Shown: piece after piece, positions 62,267 through 64,000 of the stretch
How positions within the stretch are numbered: position 1 is the stretch's first letter
Layout of the letters: each line of letters starts with the position of its first letter
From: Microtetraspora malaysiensis
Lineage (GTDB): Bacteria; Actinomycetota; Actinomycetes; Streptosporangiales; Streptosporangiaceae
Direction: 5' to 3'
Assembly (NCBI RefSeq): GCF_001528665.1
Contig: NZ_BBYJ01000008.1
Span: 310,001 to 374,000, forward strand
Length of the DNA stretch: 64,000 bases
Program-made: the position numbers and the translations under genes
Notes under the pieces: generated by a model
Told to the model about the DNA's origin: nothing
What the model saw: only the letters and a program-made list of their open reading frames with translations
The model's database searches: none

Positions 62267-62295
62267 ACGATACCCGGGGCGTCCGTGATGTCCAA
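62267..62295 (-). promoter_or_regulatory. Promoter of the sulfate assimilation operon
   Basis: TTGGAC (62295-62290), exactly 17-base spacer, TATCGT (62272-62267), then seven bases to the leader-peptide ATG, so the transcript starts at or beside the AUG. Confidence 0.75.
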
Positions 62296-62386
62296 GTTAG
62301 GTTTCACCATGTGGACGAAACGCGCATGACATCTGGACGACATGCGCCCATGTGAGCGGCCCGCGGGACGCCCGGCCGGGCGCGGG

Positions 62387-62521
62387 TCAGCCCTGGCTGA
62401 TCCAGTTCTGGGCGGGCTCGTTCGCGCCGGGCAGGGCGGGCGGTTCGTGGTGCTGGCAGTCGCACCAGGAGTCGCCGCGGCAGTTCTCGTGCCGCCGGTC
62501 CTTGCAGGCGTCGCAGATCAT
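62387..62521 (-). CDS. Small cysteine-rich protein (44 aa)
   Basis: A 44-aa protein with CDACKDRRHENCRGDSWCDCQHH: seven Cys/His-rich positions suited to a small zinc knuckle. GGGGGA lies 4-5 bases before the ATG. I recall very similar short proteins in many streptomycetes, annotated as hypothetical. It is transcribed toward the sulfur operon but separated from its promoter by about 90 bases, so it may belong to the same region without being part of the operon. Function unknown. Confidence 0.75.
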   Translation of the reverse strand: MICDACKDRRHENCRGDSWCDCQHHEPPALPGANEPAQNWISQG

Positions 62522-62579
62522 GATTTCCCCCGTTTTCAGTAGAAGAAGATTCGGTTACGCTCGCCGTCCAGGAGGTGTC

Positions 62580-63392
62580 ATGGCCGTTCCCACGTCCGAT
62601 CTGATGTCCGAACTGATCATCGACCTGAGCGCCGAGACGGCGGAGCTGCGTGAGATGGTCCGCGTTCTCGACCTTCCCGGCTGGGAGCTTCCCACTCCCT
62701 CCGAGGGCTGGGTCGTCCGCGACCAGATCAGCCATCTGGCCTGGTTCGACGACGCGGCCACCTCGGCGCTGACCGACCCGGACGGGTTCCGCGCCGCCCG
62801 CGCGGAGCTGATGGCGCGCGTGGAGTCCGCCATGGACGACCAGGTCGCCGCCGCGCGCGGGCTCGCCCCGGCGGCGCTCCTCGAATGGTTCGACACCGCC
62901 AGGGCCCGGATGATCCGGGCGTTGCGCGCGGCCGATCCCGCCACCCGGCTCCCGTGGTACGGCCCCGACATGTCGCCCGCCTCGTTCGCGACCGCCCGGC
63001 TGATGGAGACCTGGGCGCACGGCCAGGACGTCGCGGACACGCTCGGGATCGACCGCGCCCCCACCACGCGGCTGCGCCACGTGGCCCTGCTGGGCGTGCG
63101 CGCCATGCCGTACGGCTTCGCGGTGCGCGGGCGGCAGGCGCCCGCGCGGCCGGTCCGGGTGGAGCTCGCCATGCCGGACGGCACCCTGTGGGTCGCCGGA
63201 CCTGAGGGCGCCGCGGACGCGGTGCGCGGTCCGGTCCAGGACTTCTGCCTCGTCGTCACGCAGCGCTCCAACGTCGCCGACACCTCGCTGTCCGTGACCG
63301 GCGACATCGCCCGCGAGTGGATGTCCATCGCGCAGGCGTACGCCGGGCCGCCGGGACCGGGGCGGGAGCCCGGGACGCGGAAGACCGCCTAA
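62580..63392 (+). CDS. TIGR03084-family metal-binding protein (DinB/maleylpyruvate isomerase-like)
   Basis: A 270-aa protein with the DinB-like four-helix metal-binding fold: WVVRDQISHLAWFDDAA with the first His, and LMETWAHGQDVADTLG with the second His. The C-terminal domain (VRVELAMPDGTLWVAGPEG to VAREW-like end) is typical of the TIGR03084 family. These proteins are mycothiol-linked transferases or isomerases by homology, but this subfamily's reaction is unproven. AGGAGG lies 4 bases before the ATG. Confidence 0.85.
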   Translation: MAVPTSDLMSELIIDLSAETAELREMVRVLDLPGWELPTPSEGWVVRDQISHLAWFDDAATSALTDPDGFRAARAELMARVESAMDDQVAAARGLAPAALLEWFDTARARMIRALRAADPATRLPWYGPDMSPASFATARLMETWAHGQDVADTLGIDRAPTTRLRHVALLGVRAMPYGFAVRGRQAPARPVRVELAMPDGTLWVAGPEGAADAVRGPVQDFCLVVTQRSNVADTSLSVTGDIAREWMSIAQAYAGPPGPGREPGTRKTA

Positions 63393-63473
63393 GGCCGAAA
63401 AGTACCCAAAATCAGGGAGAAGTCCGGGAAGATCGCCAAACCGGCGGAAGGTGACGTGCGTCATGATTGAGAT

Positions 63474-63869
63474 ATGCGGACACTGCTGAACGTCATCTGG
63501 CTGGTCTTCGCCGGTGTGTGGCTCGCCCTGGGCTACGTGGTCGCCGGGATCATCTGCTGCATCTTGATCATCACCATCCCGTTCGGCATCGCGTCCTTCC
63601 GGATCGCGGCGTACGCGCTGTGGCCGTTCGGGCGCACCGTCGTGCGGGATCCCGATGCGGGCGTCATGTCCGCGATCGGGAACGTCATCTGGCTGGTCTT
63701 CGCCGGGATCTGGCTGGCGATCGGGCACGTCATCACGGCCATCCCGCTGTTCGTGTCGATCATCGGCATCCCGCTGGGCATCGCCAACCTCAAGATGATC
63801 CCGGTATCGCTCCTGCCGCTCGGCGCCCGTATCGTGGACGTCGACAGTCCGTACTATTCCGCCCGGTAA
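63474..63869 (+). CDS. YccF-domain inner membrane protein
   Basis: A 131-aa protein with two copies of the YccF (DUF307) domain: NVIWLVFAGVWLALGYVVAGIICCILIITIPFGIASFRIAAYALWPFGRTVV (NVIWLVFAGVWLALGY shown) and NVIWLVFAGIWLAIGHVITAIPLFVSIIGIPLGIANLKMIPVSLLPLGARIV. Each repeat has two helices and a conserved PxG-A turn. Length matches single-domain-pair family members; function unknown. A CATGAT hexamer six bases before the ATG may be its -10. Confidence 0.88.
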   Translation: MRTLLNVIWLVFAGVWLALGYVVAGIICCILIITIPFGIASFRIAAYALWPFGRTVVRDPDAGVMSAIGNVIWLVFAGIWLAIGHVITAIPLFVSIIGIPLGIANLKMIPVSLLPLGARIVDVDSPYYSAR

Positions 63870-63920
63870 CGGGTAGTCGCCGGTTCACTCATCGGTGTCA
63901 TGACACCCCGCCAGTACGAA

Positions 63921-63926
63921 TACGGT
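63921..63926 (+). promoter_or_regulatory. -10 hexamer TACGGT before the last gene
   Basis: Eight bases before the ATG at 63935, leaderless type. Confidence 0.35.
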
Positions 63927-63934
63927 TAGATGCC

Positions 63935-64000
63935 ATGACGTCCGCGGACGCGCACACACACCGGCCGAGACGCAACTCGCGCCGGGGCATGGCGCGCGCC
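63935..64000 (+). CDS. N-terminus of a protein running off the window
   Basis: Twenty-two codons are visible (MTSADAHTHRPRRNSRRGMA and two more), polar and Arg-rich, with no stop before the window edge. A TACGGT hexamer upstream supports a leaderless start. Nothing identifies the product; an Arg-rich start may precede a membrane helix. Confidence 0.4.
   Translation, partial: MTSADAHTHRPRRNSRRGMARA

Overview
The window is high-GC DNA with ATG/GTG starts, four-base ATGA/GTGA gene overlaps and about 65 densely packed genes. It carries actinobacterial signature genes: DUF3000, TIGR03084, SigE-family sigma, Clp-N/HTH regulator, coproporphyrin-route heme genes, ROK-regulated XylFGH and a cysteine leader peptide. 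I infer a filamentous actinomycete of the Streptosporangiales/Streptomyces type. The gene order (aconitase, xylFGH-ROK, dxs, fadAB, rnd-DUF3000-hemE, hemY-chdC, msrB, cysH-sulfite reductase) resembles a conserved core stretch of Streptomyces chromosomes as I remember it. I see no tRNA, rRNA, CRISPR, insertion sequence or prophage, so this is core chromosome with a few accessory genes.

Layout. 1-4.4 kb: 3' end of a HAD phosphatase, a methyltransferase, a Mug-type DNA glycosylase, a DUF5996 protein and a PadR-SGNH hydrolase pair. 4.6-7.9 kb: a translationally coupled serine hydrolase / histidine kinase / response regulator operon. 7.9-13.2 kb: DUF1707 protein with a second PadR regulator, MFS exporter, YdjM-like membrane protein and an Ntn-hydrolase lipoprotein. 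13.2-17.9 kb: aconitase behind strong palindromic operators, a MazF toxin/antitoxin pair and a TauE-type exporter. 18-22.6 kb: xylFGH-like sugar ABC transporter and its ROK regulator. 22.6-28.5 kb: two secreted HEYGH peptidases, dxs, and an APC permease whose frame runs antisense through a whole LysE gene. 28.6-31.9 kb: fatty-acid oxidation pair. 32-36.5 kb: ABC-2 transporter system controlled by a GntR regulator. 36.5-44.9 kb: rnd, DUF3000, small zinc protein, hemE, DUF4349 lipoprotein, hemY, chdC, secreted protein, msrB. 45-48.5 kb: LigD-type polymerase, pyrimidine-reductase-like protein and LigC ligase. 48.5-58.4 kb: AzlCD, AraC regulator, Clp-N/HTH protein, glgX, OsmC, ankyrin/HEAT protein, DUF1707/LiaF-like protein, SigE-family sigma, Phd-type antitoxin. 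58.5-62.5 kb: sulfate assimilation operon led by a cysteine leader peptide and attenuator, then a Cys-rich mini-protein. 62.6-64 kb: TIGR03084 protein, YccF protein and the start of one more gene.

The most interesting material is regulatory. A short leader peptide ahead of the sulfite reductase gene is followed by two mutually exclusive hairpins. A Clp-N/HTH protein has twin 19-bp palindromes over its own leaderless promoter. Aconitase has a perfect 15-bp inverted repeat plus an iron-box-like palindrome. More than a dozen starts sit 6-9 bases after a TANNNT hexamer, the signature of leaderless mRNAs. All functional calls come from reading the sequence and known family motifs; no database search was run.
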